Of a DNA stretch of 64,000 bases, positions 1-8,416 are shown piece after piece; position 1 is the stretch's first letter, and each line of letters begins with the position of its first letter. The notes under the pieces were generated by a model, which was not told the DNA's origin, ran no database searches, and saw nothing but the letters and a program-made list of their open reading frames with translations. This DNA is from an uncultured Campylobacter sp. Lineage in GTDB: Bacteria; Campylobacterota; Campylobacteria; Campylobacterales; Campylobacteraceae. The stretch is from the NCBI GenBank assembly GCA_945873855.1, contig CAMCEN010000008.1, forward strand, positions 1 through 64,000, given 5' to 3'. A program made the position numbers and the translations under genes.

Positions 1-460
1 GGAATTCTAGTTTAAGGAATTCTAGTTTAAGGAATTCTAGTTTAAGGAATTCTAGTTTAAGGAATTCTAGAATTCCTAGCTGTATTTTCATAAGGAATTC
101 TAGATTTTAGACTTGGAAATTCTAGAATTCCTAGGCTTTTTGGGGTTAGGGGGTATTTTTTATCTTAAGGAATTCTAGATTGTAGGAATTTTAGATTTTG
201 GGAATTCTAAATTCTGGGAATTCTAGTTTGCAGGAATTCTAGAATTCCTAGGCTTTTTGGGGGTTAGGGGGTATTTTTTATCTTAAGGAATTCTAGTTTA
301 GGAATTTTAGTTTGTGGGAATTCTAGAATTCCTAGATTTTTTTGGAAAATTCTAGTTTAAGGAATTTTAGAATTTCTAGCTGTATTTTCATAAGGAATTC
401 TAGTTTAAGGAATTCTAAATTAAGGAATTCTAGATTTTAGACTTGGGAATTCTAGAATTC
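1..460. repeat. Dense array of GGAATTCTAGAATTCC-family repeats
   Basis: No gene is visible. The stretch consists of the palindrome GGAATTCTAGAATTCC, half sites (GGAATTCTAG) separated by short spacers such as TTTAA, and decayed forms (GGAATTTTAG). I count about 21 GAATTC hexamers here, where roughly one per few kb is expected at this base composition. Two copies of a second repeat, GGGGTTAGGGGGTA followed by a T-run and ATCTTAAG, sit at about 131-170 and 248-288. The array ends at the stop codon of the envC-like gene. Confidence 0.9.
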
Positions 461-1720
461 CTACTTACTAGCGATTAGTTCCATTGGATTTATATGGTAG
501 TTTTTTTGCGTGACTTCAAAGGTCAGGTCTCGCTCAACCCTGCCTATCACATAGCCTTTTTTTAGTCTTGAGCCTACTTTTATGGTTGGGGCGATTTTGC
601 TAAGGTGCGCGTATATCGTGTGTATGCCATCCTTGTTTTCTACAATCACTACTTTTTGTAGCAAAGAGGTTTCTTTGGCAAAGACTACCTTGCCATCAAG
701 CACATTTTTTACCACAGCATCGCTCAAAGCCGAGCGAAGCACGACTGATTCGTTGAAAATCTTGATTTTATATATAGGATCAGTATAGTCGCCAAAGGCT
801 TGTTTTAGCGTGAATTTTTCAAGCGGTGCTATGGTTTTTGCACCGGTGTAGCGTTTGACTTGGCTCATTTGGTAGCTTGAGCCTACTTGACGCACATCGT
901 TTTTGGCTGTTTTTTGGCTTTGGCTAGCTAATTTTTCATTATTTTTAGCTTTTTTGGCTTCTTCTAGCTTGGCTTTTTGTTGGGCTCTAGCTTTTTCTTC
1001 TTCTTCGTTTTTAGCGATTATTGCTAGCTTTTCTAGGGTTTTTCTTAGCTCTTCTTGGTCAGCTTGGATAGCGCTTAGTTCTTTTTCGTAGCTATCCTTG
1101 TCGCTTTTTAGCTGGGCTAGGTCTTTTTTTTGCTTTGTTTGTAGGGCGATTAGCTTGTCTTGTTTGCTGCGAAACTCTGCTAAATCAAGCTTTATAGCAC
1201 CTATTTTATCGGTTTGGGATTTGATGGAGTTTATTGTTTTGCTATAGTCTTTGGCGATTTTGTTTACTTCGTTTTGTGAGTCTTTGGTAAGGGAGTTTAA
1301 AATTTCAGCTGAGATAATGCTCTCTTCGCTCTCTATGTAGTTTTTTGGCACGATTAGATCGTAGGCAAAACGCTTTGAGATGATAGCTAGCAAGGATGCT
1401 TCTATGCGCTTTTGTTCGGCTACTAGGTCTTTGTTTTGCGCTATTAGCGTATTTAGCGAGGCATCAGCTGCTTTTGCGCTGCTTTCTAGCTCTTTTACTT
1501 GCACGCTTAGGGCTGAGATTTGCTCGGCTGTTGTTTTGACATTTTCTTCGCCACTTAGTATGCTTTTTGCCAGCTCGTCAAGCTTTTTGTTTAGCCTTTT
1601 TTCTTGTTCAACTTTGGTTTTTAGATTTTGCTTGGTGCTTTGGGTTTTGTTTGCTGTTGTCCCAGCAGCAAAAAGAGTAGCACACACTGCCAAAATAAGT
1701 AAAAAAGCCCTAAAAATCAT
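461..1720 (-). CDS. envC: EnvC-like murein hydrolase activator (degenerate M23/LytM)
   Basis: A 419-aa secreted protein with an N-terminal hydrophobic signal (residues 1-20 or so), a long Lys/Glu/Ala-rich coiled coil (about 25-280) and a C-terminal LytM/M23 fold (about 305-419). The usual zinc-ligand HxHFE sequence reads DLTFE (398-402) and the upstream HxxxD is not recognisable, so catalysis is unlikely. This is the pattern of EnvC, which activates amidases under control of FtsEX rather than cutting peptidoglycan. It overlaps ftsX by 11 bases and is the last gene of the rluD-flpA-trmB-ftsE-ftsX operon, matching the C. jejuni order. The role in septal peptidoglycan splitting is inferred from family and context. 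Confidence 0.85.
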   Translation of the reverse strand: MIFRAFLLILAVCATLFAAGTTANKTQSTKQNLKTKVEQEKRLNKKLDELAKSILSGEENVKTTAEQISALSVQVKELESSAKAADASLNTLIAQNKDLVAEQKRIEASLLAIISKRFAYDLIVPKNYIESEESIISAEILNSLTKDSQNEVNKIAKDYSKTINSIKSQTDKIGAIKLDLAEFRSKQDKLIALQTKQKKDLAQLKSDKDSYEKELSAIQADQEELRKTLEKLAIIAKNEEEEKARAQQKAKLEEAKKAKNNEKLASQSQKTAKNDVRQVGSSYQMSQVKRYTGAKTIAPLEKFTLKQAFGDYTDPIYKIKIFNESVVLRSALSDAVVKNVLDGKVVFAKETSLLQKVVIVENKDGIHTIYAHLSKIAPTIKVGSRLKKGYVIGRVERDLTFEVTQKNYHINPMELIASK

Positions 1721-2522
1721 AAGAAGCCTTTGAGAAAAGCATTACTACGCTAACTGTGATGATAGAAATGCTCACGCTAGCAACTAGCAAAATTACTGCA
1801 TCATTTACTATATCGATACTTGGCATACTAAATCCTACGCTAAAAAGCACAGATGAAAGCAAAGATGGGATAAAAATATATATAGCACAAACCAGTGCAG
1901 TCGCTACTATACTATCAGCTATGGCTAGTTTGTATAGCCTAGATGCTTTTAGCCAAAAAGAAGCCCCAAGATCACTCATAACCTCTATCCTACGCCTGTG
2001 CTCGTAAAGCCAAATGCGCATTTGCTTGAAAATCAGCGTAATTCCCATAAGCGCAATAAGTGCTGTAAAGCCCTGAGCTACAGCTTTAAATAACACTAGC
2101 ATTCTATATACTTTATCGTGAGTTTTAGCAAAAGTTTCTACCTTGCTAACCCCTTCAATGCCTAGTAAATCACGCTCAATTTTTGCCATAAAAGTAGGGC
2201 TAGGCAAGATATTTAGCTTGATTGAATAAAACTTTGGCAAGGAATTTTCTAGCTCTTTTAGGTTTTTATCACTCATTTGCCCTTTTAGGCGGTCTAAAAC
2301 AGGCTTAGCATCAAGTAAAATTGCGTTTTTAAAACTAGGAATTCTAGATTTAAAAACTTCATCGCTAAGCTCTTTTTGGCTAACTGCGATGATATTGTAC
2401 TCATCACTCATCGAGCTTTCATAATCGCTTAAAATCTTGCCAGCTACCACGCTAAACTCTATAGCAAAAAGTAGCACAAATAGAGGTAAAATCACGCCAA
2501 AATGGTTTTTTAAACTTCTCAT
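1710..2522 (-). CDS. ftsX: Cell division protein FtsX
   Basis: A 270-aa membrane protein with a TM helix at about 8-28, a periplasmic domain of about 120 residues, then three TM helices near 148-168, 198-222 and 240-262. This is the FtsX plan. With FtsE it forms an ABC-type complex that passes a signal across the inner membrane to EnvC. It starts 3 bases after the ftsE stop and overlaps envC, so translation is probably coupled. A GGAATTCTAG half site lies inside the reading frame near 2336-2346, encoding SRIP within the periplasmic domain. Confidence 0.9.
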   Translation of the reverse strand: MRSLKNHFGVILPLFVLLFAIEFSVVAGKILSDYESSMSDEYNIIAVSQKELSDEVFKSRIPSFKNAILLDAKPVLDRLKGQMSDKNLKELENSLPKFYSIKLNILPSPTFMAKIERDLLGIEGVSKVETFAKTHDKVYRMLVLFKAVAQGFTALIALMGITLIFKQMRIWLYEHRRRIEVMSDLGASFWLKASRLYKLAIADSIVATALVCAIYIFIPSLLSSVLFSVGFSMPSIDIVNDAVILLVASVSISIITVSVVMLFSKASYDF

Positions 2523-2525
2523 TTT

Positions 2526-3197
2526 CTAGCCTATTTCTATTACTTTGCCATCTTCTATCTCAAAGTGGCGGTAGCTCATGCGTAGGTTTGTGGGAATTCT
2601 ATGAGTAACTACGATGATAGAGGCATTTAACTCTTCTCTAGCTGAGCGAAGTAGCTTCCAAATAATCTCACTTGAGTACTCATCCAAGCTCCCAGTTGGC
2701 TCATCACACAAAAAAAGCTGTGGATTGTGCGCTAGTGCTCTTGCTACTGCTACTCGCTGCTGTTCGCCACCTGAGAGCTGCATAGGATAAGCATCTGCTT
2801 TGTGAAGTAAATTTACTACTTTTAGCATTTTTTGGGCTTGTTTTTTTGATATATTTTTTGAGTAGCCTTTTATAAGCAGTGGTAGCATTACATTTTTTTC
2901 TATGCTCCACTCATCAATTAGCTTAAAGTCTTGAAAAATCAGCCCTAGCTTTTGGCGGAGTTTTGCTAGCGAGCTAGAGCTTATGTTATTTAGCTCTTTT
3001 AAGCAGACCCTTAGACTTCCACCAGCGCAGGGTAGGGCGCCATAAAATGAGCGAATTAGCGTGCTTTTACCAGAGCCACTTTTGCCTGTTATAAACACAA
3101 AGTCCTTTGCATTTATACTAAAACTAGCGTTTTTTATGATGGGCTGAGATTTTTCGTAGCAAATGCTTAGATTTTTTGCTTCTATTATTGTTTGCAC
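2526..3197 (-). CDS. ftsE: Cell division ATP-binding protein FtsE
   Basis: A 223-aa ABC ATPase with Walker A GKSGSGKST (38-46), signature LSGGEQQRVAVARAL and Walker B LFLCDEPTGSLD. It is the cytoplasmic partner of FtsX and powers activation of the periplasmic EnvC-like protein at the division site. It overlaps the trmB stop by 13 bases and is followed directly by ftsX. The size is normal for the family. Confidence 0.92.
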   Translation of the reverse strand: MQTIIEAKNLSICYEKSQPIIKNASFSINAKDFVFITGKSGSGKSTLIRSFYGALPCAGGSLRVCLKELNNISSSSLAKLRQKLGLIFQDFKLIDEWSIEKNVMLPLLIKGYSKNISKKQAQKMLKVVNLLHKADAYPMQLSGGEQQRVAVARALAHNPQLFLCDEPTGSLDEYSSEIIWKLLRSAREELNASIIVVTHRIPTNLRMSYRHFEIEDGKVIEIG

Positions 3198-4426
3198 AAA
3201 ATTTCCTTTAATTTCTCATGCGCTTTTGCGTTTGCCTTTGTTGCTGGTGGGGCAAAGATATAATTTATGTGTTTATTTATCAGCAAATAAACATTACATG
3301 GTGCGTAAAAATCGCCCATGCTCACTTTAAGCAGCAAGCCAGTAGGCCCTACATGCAAGCTTAAAAAATGCACAAAAAAGTCATCAAATTTCAAAGTAGC
3401 TGTGTTGAAGTTGCTTTTTAGTTCGTCTTCTAAGTCCTCTTTTAAAGAGCTAAAACTAAAATCAAAGTTTTGGCATTTTTGTAATAAATCTGTATTTTTA
3501 TCGCAAATATAAATCATATCATAAATATCTTTATCTTGTTCTCTCCACCTTGCTTCGTATTTGCTGACTATCTCAAGTTGGCGGTCTTTTATTATACGCA
3601 AATTAGCATTAGGTAGTTGCATAAAAAGCTCTACTGCGTCTTTAAAAAACTCTTTATCATCGCTTCTTAGCTCAAACTCTCCGTTTTGGATGAGAATTCT
3701 GTTTAGTTCTTGGACAAAATTTTCATTTAGAACACGGCGGCCCCGGCTTTCATTCCATGGCACTGGAAAATGCATATAAACTAGGCTAAAAAGGTCGTTT
3801 TTAAACATCTCGCTTAGCTGGCGGATATCAGCGTTTGTAAAAAGCACATTTTTTAGTCCCATTTCATTTGCTATTTTGCTGGCTTTTGCGACACCTGGGC
3901 GGTAGATTTCTACACCTACAAAAAGCACATTTGGCATTTCTTTTGCGCGGTAAAGCAGGTGAGAGGCAGTCCCAAAGCCGATTTCTAGGCGAATTTCTTT
4001 AAAATACTCTAAATTCCAAATCCCAAAAAGAGTAGGAAAATCAAATCCATGCCCATTTTCATTGCCGTTTAGCACATTTGCTAGTCTTTCTGGCTCTAGC
4101 ACTAATGGCATTTTTACCGGTGTTTTGTTGCTTGTAGTATCACTGATGATATCAAGGGCATAGTTTTGCTTAAAGGTATTTAGTGCCATGTGAAGGTGGC
4201 TAGTGTTTGTTGGCTTTGTATTTTTATCGCCTTTTACCACATATTCACCATTTGCTTTTTTTGAGATACTTATGAAAAAAGCACTATTTTCAAAAGCAGT
4301 AAGAACTAAAAAATTCCCAGTATTCTTGCCATCTCTAAGCTCTTCAAAAGAGCTTTTAAACTCACAGCCATTTATGTTAGCTGGGAATTCTAGTTTACTT
4401 AGTTTTTTACAAACGAAATTTGGCAT
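3185..4426 (-). CDS. trmB: tRNA (guanine-N7)-methyltransferase, long form
   Basis: A SAM-dependent methyltransferase that makes m7G46 in tRNA. The SAM motif LEIGFG is at 147-152, followed by the VGVEIYRPGV segment and the MHFPVPW region typical of TrmB. At 413 aa it is much longer than the roughly 240-aa E. coli enzyme, with about 120 extra N-terminal residues and a long C-terminal extension. Campylobacter orthologues are also long. Its start abuts the flpA stop (1-base overlap), inside the rluD-to-envC operon. A GGAATTCTAG half site near 4383-4392 is read as LEFP in the extension. Confidence 0.88.
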   Translation of the reverse strand: MPNFVCKKLSKLEFPANINGCEFKSSFEELRDGKNTGNFLVLTAFENSAFFISISKKANGEYVVKGDKNTKPTNTSHLHMALNTFKQNYALDIISDTTSNKTPVKMPLVLEPERLANVLNGNENGHGFDFPTLFGIWNLEYFKEIRLEIGFGTASHLLYRAKEMPNVLFVGVEIYRPGVAKASKIANEMGLKNVLFTNADIRQLSEMFKNDLFSLVYMHFPVPWNESRGRRVLNENFVQELNRILIQNGEFELRSDDKEFFKDAVELFMQLPNANLRIIKDRQLEIVSKYEARWREQDKDIYDMIYICDKNTDLLQKCQNFDFSFSSLKEDLEDELKSNFNTATLKFDDFFVHFLSLHVGPTGLLLKVSMGDFYAPCNVYLLINKHINYIFAPPATKANAKAHEKLKEILCKQ

Positions 4427-5643
4427 TATTGTAACTCTACTTTGGCAGCTTTGCTTTTATCACTTTCCAAGCCGTATTCATCTATGGCTGAGACTTCATA
4501 TTCATATTTTTGAGAGCTTTGAACATTGCTATCAAAGTAACGGGTATCATTTACTTCTATAGCCTCATTACCTAGGTTTGAGCTTTTATAGATTATGTAT
4601 TTTTGTGCTCTTGGGACTGGATTCCATGCTATATCAATGCCTCCGTTTGTATAAGATGACATTATTATATATGGCTGTTCTGGTGCGCTTAGGGTTGTTC
4701 CCTCTACGCTAGAGCTTGGCTTTTGCCCCTCTAAGCCACTAGTATCTACAGCTGTCACCTTATAAAATCTAGATGAACCATTTGCGCTTATATAATCATC
4801 ATAGCTAGTTTCTTTTGTGGTGCCTAGCTTGGTTACTGGCAAAAACTTTGAGCGAGAGCTGTAAATTACATAGTGGTCTATATCATCTTGGGCTGGGGCT
4901 TGCCAGCTTAGTGTGATTTTTTTAGGTTGATCTAGACTTGCGCTTAGATTTGTTACTGGTAGTGGTAGAGCCTTTGTAGTAGAGTTTTGCGCTCCACTTG
5001 GTTCGCCTAGCACACCATCACTTGATTTTGCTCTAACTCTGTAATCAAAGCTTTCTTCAGGCTTTAATCCGCTATCTATATACTCAGCACTTAGTCTGCC
5101 CTTTACTTCAGCGATTTTGCTCCAGTTATTTGCGCCTGCTTTGCTACGCTCTATTACATACGAACTTACCCTTAAATCCTCATGCGGAGACCAAATGATT
5201 TTGGCTCTTAAAGGTAGGTTTGTGATAACCTGAGTAAACTCCACAGCAGAAAAAGCTGAGAGAGTTTGTATAGTGTAAATGCTGCCCATTTGCGAGTGAG
5301 CGCCGTCTTTGTCATAAGTACTCATAGCATACTGATAGCTAGTGCTTGGCTCAAGCCCAGTATCTACATAGTGCGTGCTAAATCTATCTTTTATGGTTGC
5401 GATTTTTTGTAGTTCGCTGCCGTCTTTGGCGCGGTATAGGTTGTATCCAGCGACTTTTGGATCTTCACTTCTCTCCCACTCAAAGGCAATCTGCGTCATT
5501 TCACTAATTGTATTGAAGTTTGAGATAGTAGCAAGCTCTGCATTTAGCGTCTCTTTCTTGCTTGCCTGCAAACTAGCTGAGGCACAGCCACTGATTAATA
5601 GGCTCAAAGCAAGAAAGCACAAAGTTTTTAGTAAGTTTTTCAT
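4426..5643 (-). CDS. flpA: FlpA-like fibronectin type III lipoprotein
   Basis: A 405-aa lipoprotein with lipobox LISGC (Cys20), then about four fibronectin type III repeats of the form W/F...DP.V.GY..YR...Y.D..L.P...Y.Y. In C. jejuni, FlpA is a surface adhesin that binds host fibronectin through a WRPHPDFRV-type sequence in its second FN3 domain. The equivalent here is WSPHEDLRV at 151-159. The flanking genes rluD and trmB are the same as in C. jejuni. An adhesin role is inferred by homology. The reading frame overlaps the end of rluD by 71 bases; AAGGACT in front of the ATG supports this start. Confidence 0.87.
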   Translation of the reverse strand: MKNLLKTLCFLALSLLISGCASASLQASKKETLNAELATISNFNTISEMTQIAFEWERSEDPKVAGYNLYRAKDGSELQKIATIKDRFSTHYVDTGLEPSTSYQYAMSTYDKDGAHSQMGSIYTIQTLSAFSAVEFTQVITNLPLRAKIIWSPHEDLRVSSYVIERSKAGANNWSKIAEVKGRLSAEYIDSGLKPEESFDYRVRAKSSDGVLGEPSGAQNSTTKALPLPVTNLSASLDQPKKITLSWQAPAQDDIDHYVIYSSRSKFLPVTKLGTTKETSYDDYISANGSSRFYKVTAVDTSGLEGQKPSSSVEGTTLSAPEQPYIIMSSYTNGGIDIAWNPVPRAQKYIIYKSSNLGNEAIEVNDTRYFDSNVQSSQKYEYEVSAIDEYGLESDKSKAAKVELQ

Positions 5644-6667
5644 TTAAAGTCCTTGTATCCACGCCAGTAAGCGCGGCAAAATCATCCTCTAAAGGTGCGC
5701 AAAAGCTCATCATTTGCCCTGTGCGTGGGTGTTTTAGCTCTAAAATATAGCCGTGTAAAAAAACTCTCATTATATCGCAAGAGCCCTTAAAACCATATAA
5801 AACATCGCCTAAAATATGGCGATTTATGCTAGATAAGTGAACTCTTATTTGATGCGTTCTGCCTGTAAAGAGCTTTGCTGCGATGATATTTGGCATGTTT
5901 TTTTTTGGTGAGTTTTGCGAGTTTTGAACTTCATCTAAAAAAATATTGCAAAAGGCTGATTTTGCGTATTTTGCGCCGTTTTTACCTAGCGGATAGACAG
6001 CCTTTTTTAGCCTGTTGTTTTCACATCTGCCGATGGCTCTTTCTACTACGCAATTTTGCTTAAGTGGCAAATCACAAAGTGCGATATAGATGCGAGAAGC
6101 AGTCTTTTGCTGCAGTTGTGAGCTTAGCTCTGCGCTAGCAAAATCGCTTTTTGCTACGACCATTACGCCACTTGTATGGCGATCAAGCCTATGGACAATC
6201 CCAGCTCTAAACTCTCCGCCAAGCGTGGCTAGCTGCCTGCCGCTTTGCTTTAAAAAATCCACCAAAGTACTCTCGCCTTTTAGTGAGCTAGCCTCGTGGA
6301 CTACTAGCCCTGAGGGCTTTGAGATTACCAAAATATCATCATCTTCATAAATAATCTTGATTTTTTCAAAAAGCTCATTAGAAATTCTAGAATTCTCACT
6401 AGGAATTCTAGAATTCTCACTAGGAATTCTAGAATTTTCACTGGGAATTCTAGATTTTTTTACTAGTACTTCATCGTTTATTTTTAGTTTATGAGCTGGC
6501 TTTAAAACAGCCTTTTTATTTACGCTTACAAGTCCTGCTTTTATCGCTGCTGCAATGCTAGAGCGAGATGCCCCGGGCAAAACCTCGCCTAAAAACCTAG
6601 CCAAAAAACTATCAAGCCTTTGCGCATCATTACAGACGATTTTTTGAAATAAAATTTCATCACTCAC
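5573..6667 (-). CDS. rluD: 23S rRNA pseudouridine synthase, RluD family
   Basis: A 364-aa pseudouridine synthase with an N-terminal S4 RNA-binding domain (about 15-70) and the catalytic motif HRLDRHTSG with Asp162. It modifies uridines in 23S rRNA. It starts with GTG at 6667, supported by AGGA seven bases upstream. Between the S4 and catalytic domains (residues 73-93) is RIPSENS three times in tandem, encoded by three 21-base copies built from GGAATTCTAGAATTC: the intergenic repeat has expanded in frame in the linker. The C-terminus runs 71 bases into flpA, longer than usual. It is the first gene of the operon and divergent from rodA. Confidence 0.88.
   Translation of the reverse strand: MSDEILFQKIVCNDAQRLDSFLARFLGEVLPGASRSSIAAAIKAGLVSVNKKAVLKPAHKLKINDEVLVKKSRIPSENSRIPSENSRIPSENSRISNELFEKIKIIYEDDDILVISKPSGLVVHEASSLKGESTLVDFLKQSGRQLATLGGEFRAGIVHRLDRHTSGVMVVAKSDFASAELSSQLQQKTASRIYIALCDLPLKQNCVVERAIGRCENNRLKKAVYPLGKNGAKYAKSAFCNIFLDEVQNSQNSPKKNMPNIIAAKLFTGRTHQIRVHLSSINRHILGDVLYGFKGSCDIMRVFLHGYILELKHPRTGQMMSFCAPLEDDFAALTGVDTRTLNEKLTKNFVLSCFEPINQWLCLS
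6376..6455. repeat. In-frame tandem 21-bp palindrome expansion in rluD
   Basis: Three 21-base units, each containing GGAATTCTAGAATTC, followed by a decayed fourth. Because 21 is a multiple of three, the reading frame survives and yields RIPSENS three times (residues 73-93). Confidence 0.9.
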
Positions 6668-6688
6668 AATAAAATCCTAAATTTTTGC

Positions 6689-6694
6689 TACAAT
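6689..6694 (+). promoter_or_regulatory. Extended -10 (TGCTACAAT) for rodA
   Basis: TACAAT preceded by TGC in the rluD/rodA divergent gap, about 42 bases before the proposed TTG start of rodA. Epsilonproteobacterial sigma70 promoters rely on an extended -10 and often lack a clear -35. None is obvious here. Confidence 0.5.
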
Positions 6695-6736
6695 TCTAGC
6701 TAGTTTTTTAGAATTTTTTGCTTTAAGGTAATAATT

Positions 6737-7846
6737 TTGATTTTGCTTGATAGAAGGCTTTGGTCGCATTTTGATTTTATTTCGCCTTGTTTAATCATAC
6801 CTATAATCATACTTTCGCATATGCTAATTAGCGATAGTAGCGAGTTTTTGGCTAGCAAGCAGCTTGTGTATTTTGGCTTTGGGGCGGTGGCTTTTTTGGC
6901 ATTTTTCTTGCTGCCGCTGCGCAGGTTAGAGTGGCTGATACCGCTTTTTTTCTGGTTTTGTGTGGCGCTGCTTTTGGGGGTTGAGTTTTTTGGCGTTAGC
7001 AAGCTTGGCGCAAAGCGCTGGCTAGAAATCCCTTTTGTACATTTTACCATCCAGCCTAGCGAGATTATGAAGCCAGCGTTTATAATGATGATTGCTTATC
7101 TTATTAAAAAGCGTCCGCCAGGCCCAGATGGCTATGGTTTAAAAAGCTTTGTGAAATTTAGCTTTTATATTATGGTGCCTTTTGCGCTGATTTTAAAAGA
7201 ACCTGACCTTGGTTCAGCGTTAATCTTGCTTATTAGTGGATATGGAATTTTGTTTTTAGTTGGCGTAGATAAGCGCATTTGGATCACGCTAGCAGCGATC
7301 ATAGCTATCACTGCGCCGGTGCTTTATGATTACGGGCTTAGAGATTATCAAAAAAAGCGCATTGCTGATTTTTTGGGCGAGCCTAGCTATCAGGTGCGCC
7401 AAAGTGTGATTGCTATCGGCAATGGCGGACTTTGGGGCAAAAGCGAGGATGAGGCTACGCAAAGTAAATTTAAGTTTTTGCCGATTTCTACTAGCGATTT
7501 TATTTTTGCTTATACGATTGAGAGGCACGGTTTTGTGGGTGCGCTTGTGCTTTTGGGGCTTTATGGGGCGTTGATTGCGCATTTTTTATCCTTGGTGTGG
7601 CGTTTTAGGCGCGATCATTTTGCTAGTGGAGTTAGTGCTGGTATTGCGATGCTAATTTTTATTTATGTTAGCGTAAATGTGCTAATGACTATCGGCTTTG
7701 CGCCGGTGGTGGGTGTGCCGCTGCCGTTTTATAGCTATGGTGGCAGTAGTTTTATTACTTTTATGTGTCTTTTTGGGATAATACAAAACTTAATTACATT
7801 TCGCTATGATCCTGAATATAATAAGCTTTTAAAAATAAAATTTTAA
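6737..7846 (+). CDS. rodA: Rod-shape determining SEDS protein RodA
   Basis: A 369-aa polytopic SEDS-family glycosyltransferase that polymerises lipid II for cell elongation, normally with PBP2. Family features include the GAKRW segment, QPSEI.KPAF, and a C-terminal GVPLPFYSYGGSS. The likely start is TTG at 6737, since AAGGTAA lies 7-8 bases upstream. The next in-frame ATG, at 6821, would remove the first membrane segment. The position beside the rluD operon matches C. jejuni mrdB. It is distinguished from the second SEDS protein here (FtsW, 40083) by its partners and the shorter N-terminus. Confidence 0.88.
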   Translation: MILLDRRLWSHFDFISPCLIIPIIILSHMLISDSSEFLASKQLVYFGFGAVAFLAFFLLPLRRLEWLIPLFFWFCVALLLGVEFFGVSKLGAKRWLEIPFVHFTIQPSEIMKPAFIMMIAYLIKKRPPGPDGYGLKSFVKFSFYIMVPFALILKEPDLGSALILLISGYGILFLVGVDKRIWITLAAIIAITAPVLYDYGLRDYQKKRIADFLGEPSYQVRQSVIAIGNGGLWGKSEDEATQSKFKFLPISTSDFIFAYTIERHGFVGALVLLGLYGALIAHFLSLVWRFRRDHFASGVSAGIAMLIFIYVSVNVLMTIGFAPVVGVPLPFYSYGGSSFITFMCLFGIIQNLITFRYDPEYNKLLKIKF

Positions 7847-8416
7847 CTCTAGGGAATTCTAGTATCGTGGTTTTAGTGTGGCAAAAAATAGGCTCCAATT
7901 GTGCGGTGATTTTTTGTGCTCGCAGCGTAGTGTTAGGGCTGTGTCCGCAGTAGCGGCTGGCGAAATTTCGTGCTGATTTTTTAAGGCGGTAGCCGCAGAA
8001 AAACGCTGCGAAAGTTTCGCTAGGACAAGCTGGACTGGCTCAGCTTGTGAGTACAGCCAAGCTTTTTAGTACTTTTTGCTCAAAAATCTTAGAGCCTGAT
8101 TTTTACTGCCGCGTAGCTAAAAGCCCTAAGGAATTCTAGAATTCCATAGAATTCCTAAAATCTAGAATTCCTAAAAACTAGAATTCCATAGAATTCCTAA
8201 AAACTAGAATTCCATAGAATTCCTAAATCTAGAATTCCATAGAATTCCATAGAATTCCTAAAAACTAGAATTCCCTAGAAAAATTCTAGAATTCCTAAAT
8301 CTAGAATTCCATAGAATTCCTAAATCTAGAATTCCATAGAATTCCTAAAACTAGAATTCCCTAGAATTCCTAAATCTAGAATTCCCTAGAATTCTCTAGA
8401 AAAATTCTAGAATTCC
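7847..8416. repeat. Gene-free region: structured unique segment, then AGAATTCC array
   Basis: No credible gene. About 7861-8110 is not made of the palindrome and carries hairpins, including a perfect 8-bp stem (8025-8032 with 8041-8048, ACAAGCTG/CAGCTTGT). From 8110 to 8415 it is a dense run of AGAATTCC half sites spaced by CATA, CTAAATCT or CTAAAAACT; I count about 22 GAATTC. The array ends exactly at the kdsA stop codon TAG. Confidence 0.8.

Noticed and set aside
131-288. Regularly spaced repeats at 1-460 and 8110-8415 as a possible CRISPR array
   Set aside because: The units are short palindromes with spacers of a few bases, not 24-40-base repeats with unique spacers, and there are no cas genes nearby.
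461-1720. Active M23 endopeptidase
   Set aside because: The HxHFE zinc site is DLTFE and the HxxxD motif is missing, so an EnvC-like activator fits better than an enzyme.
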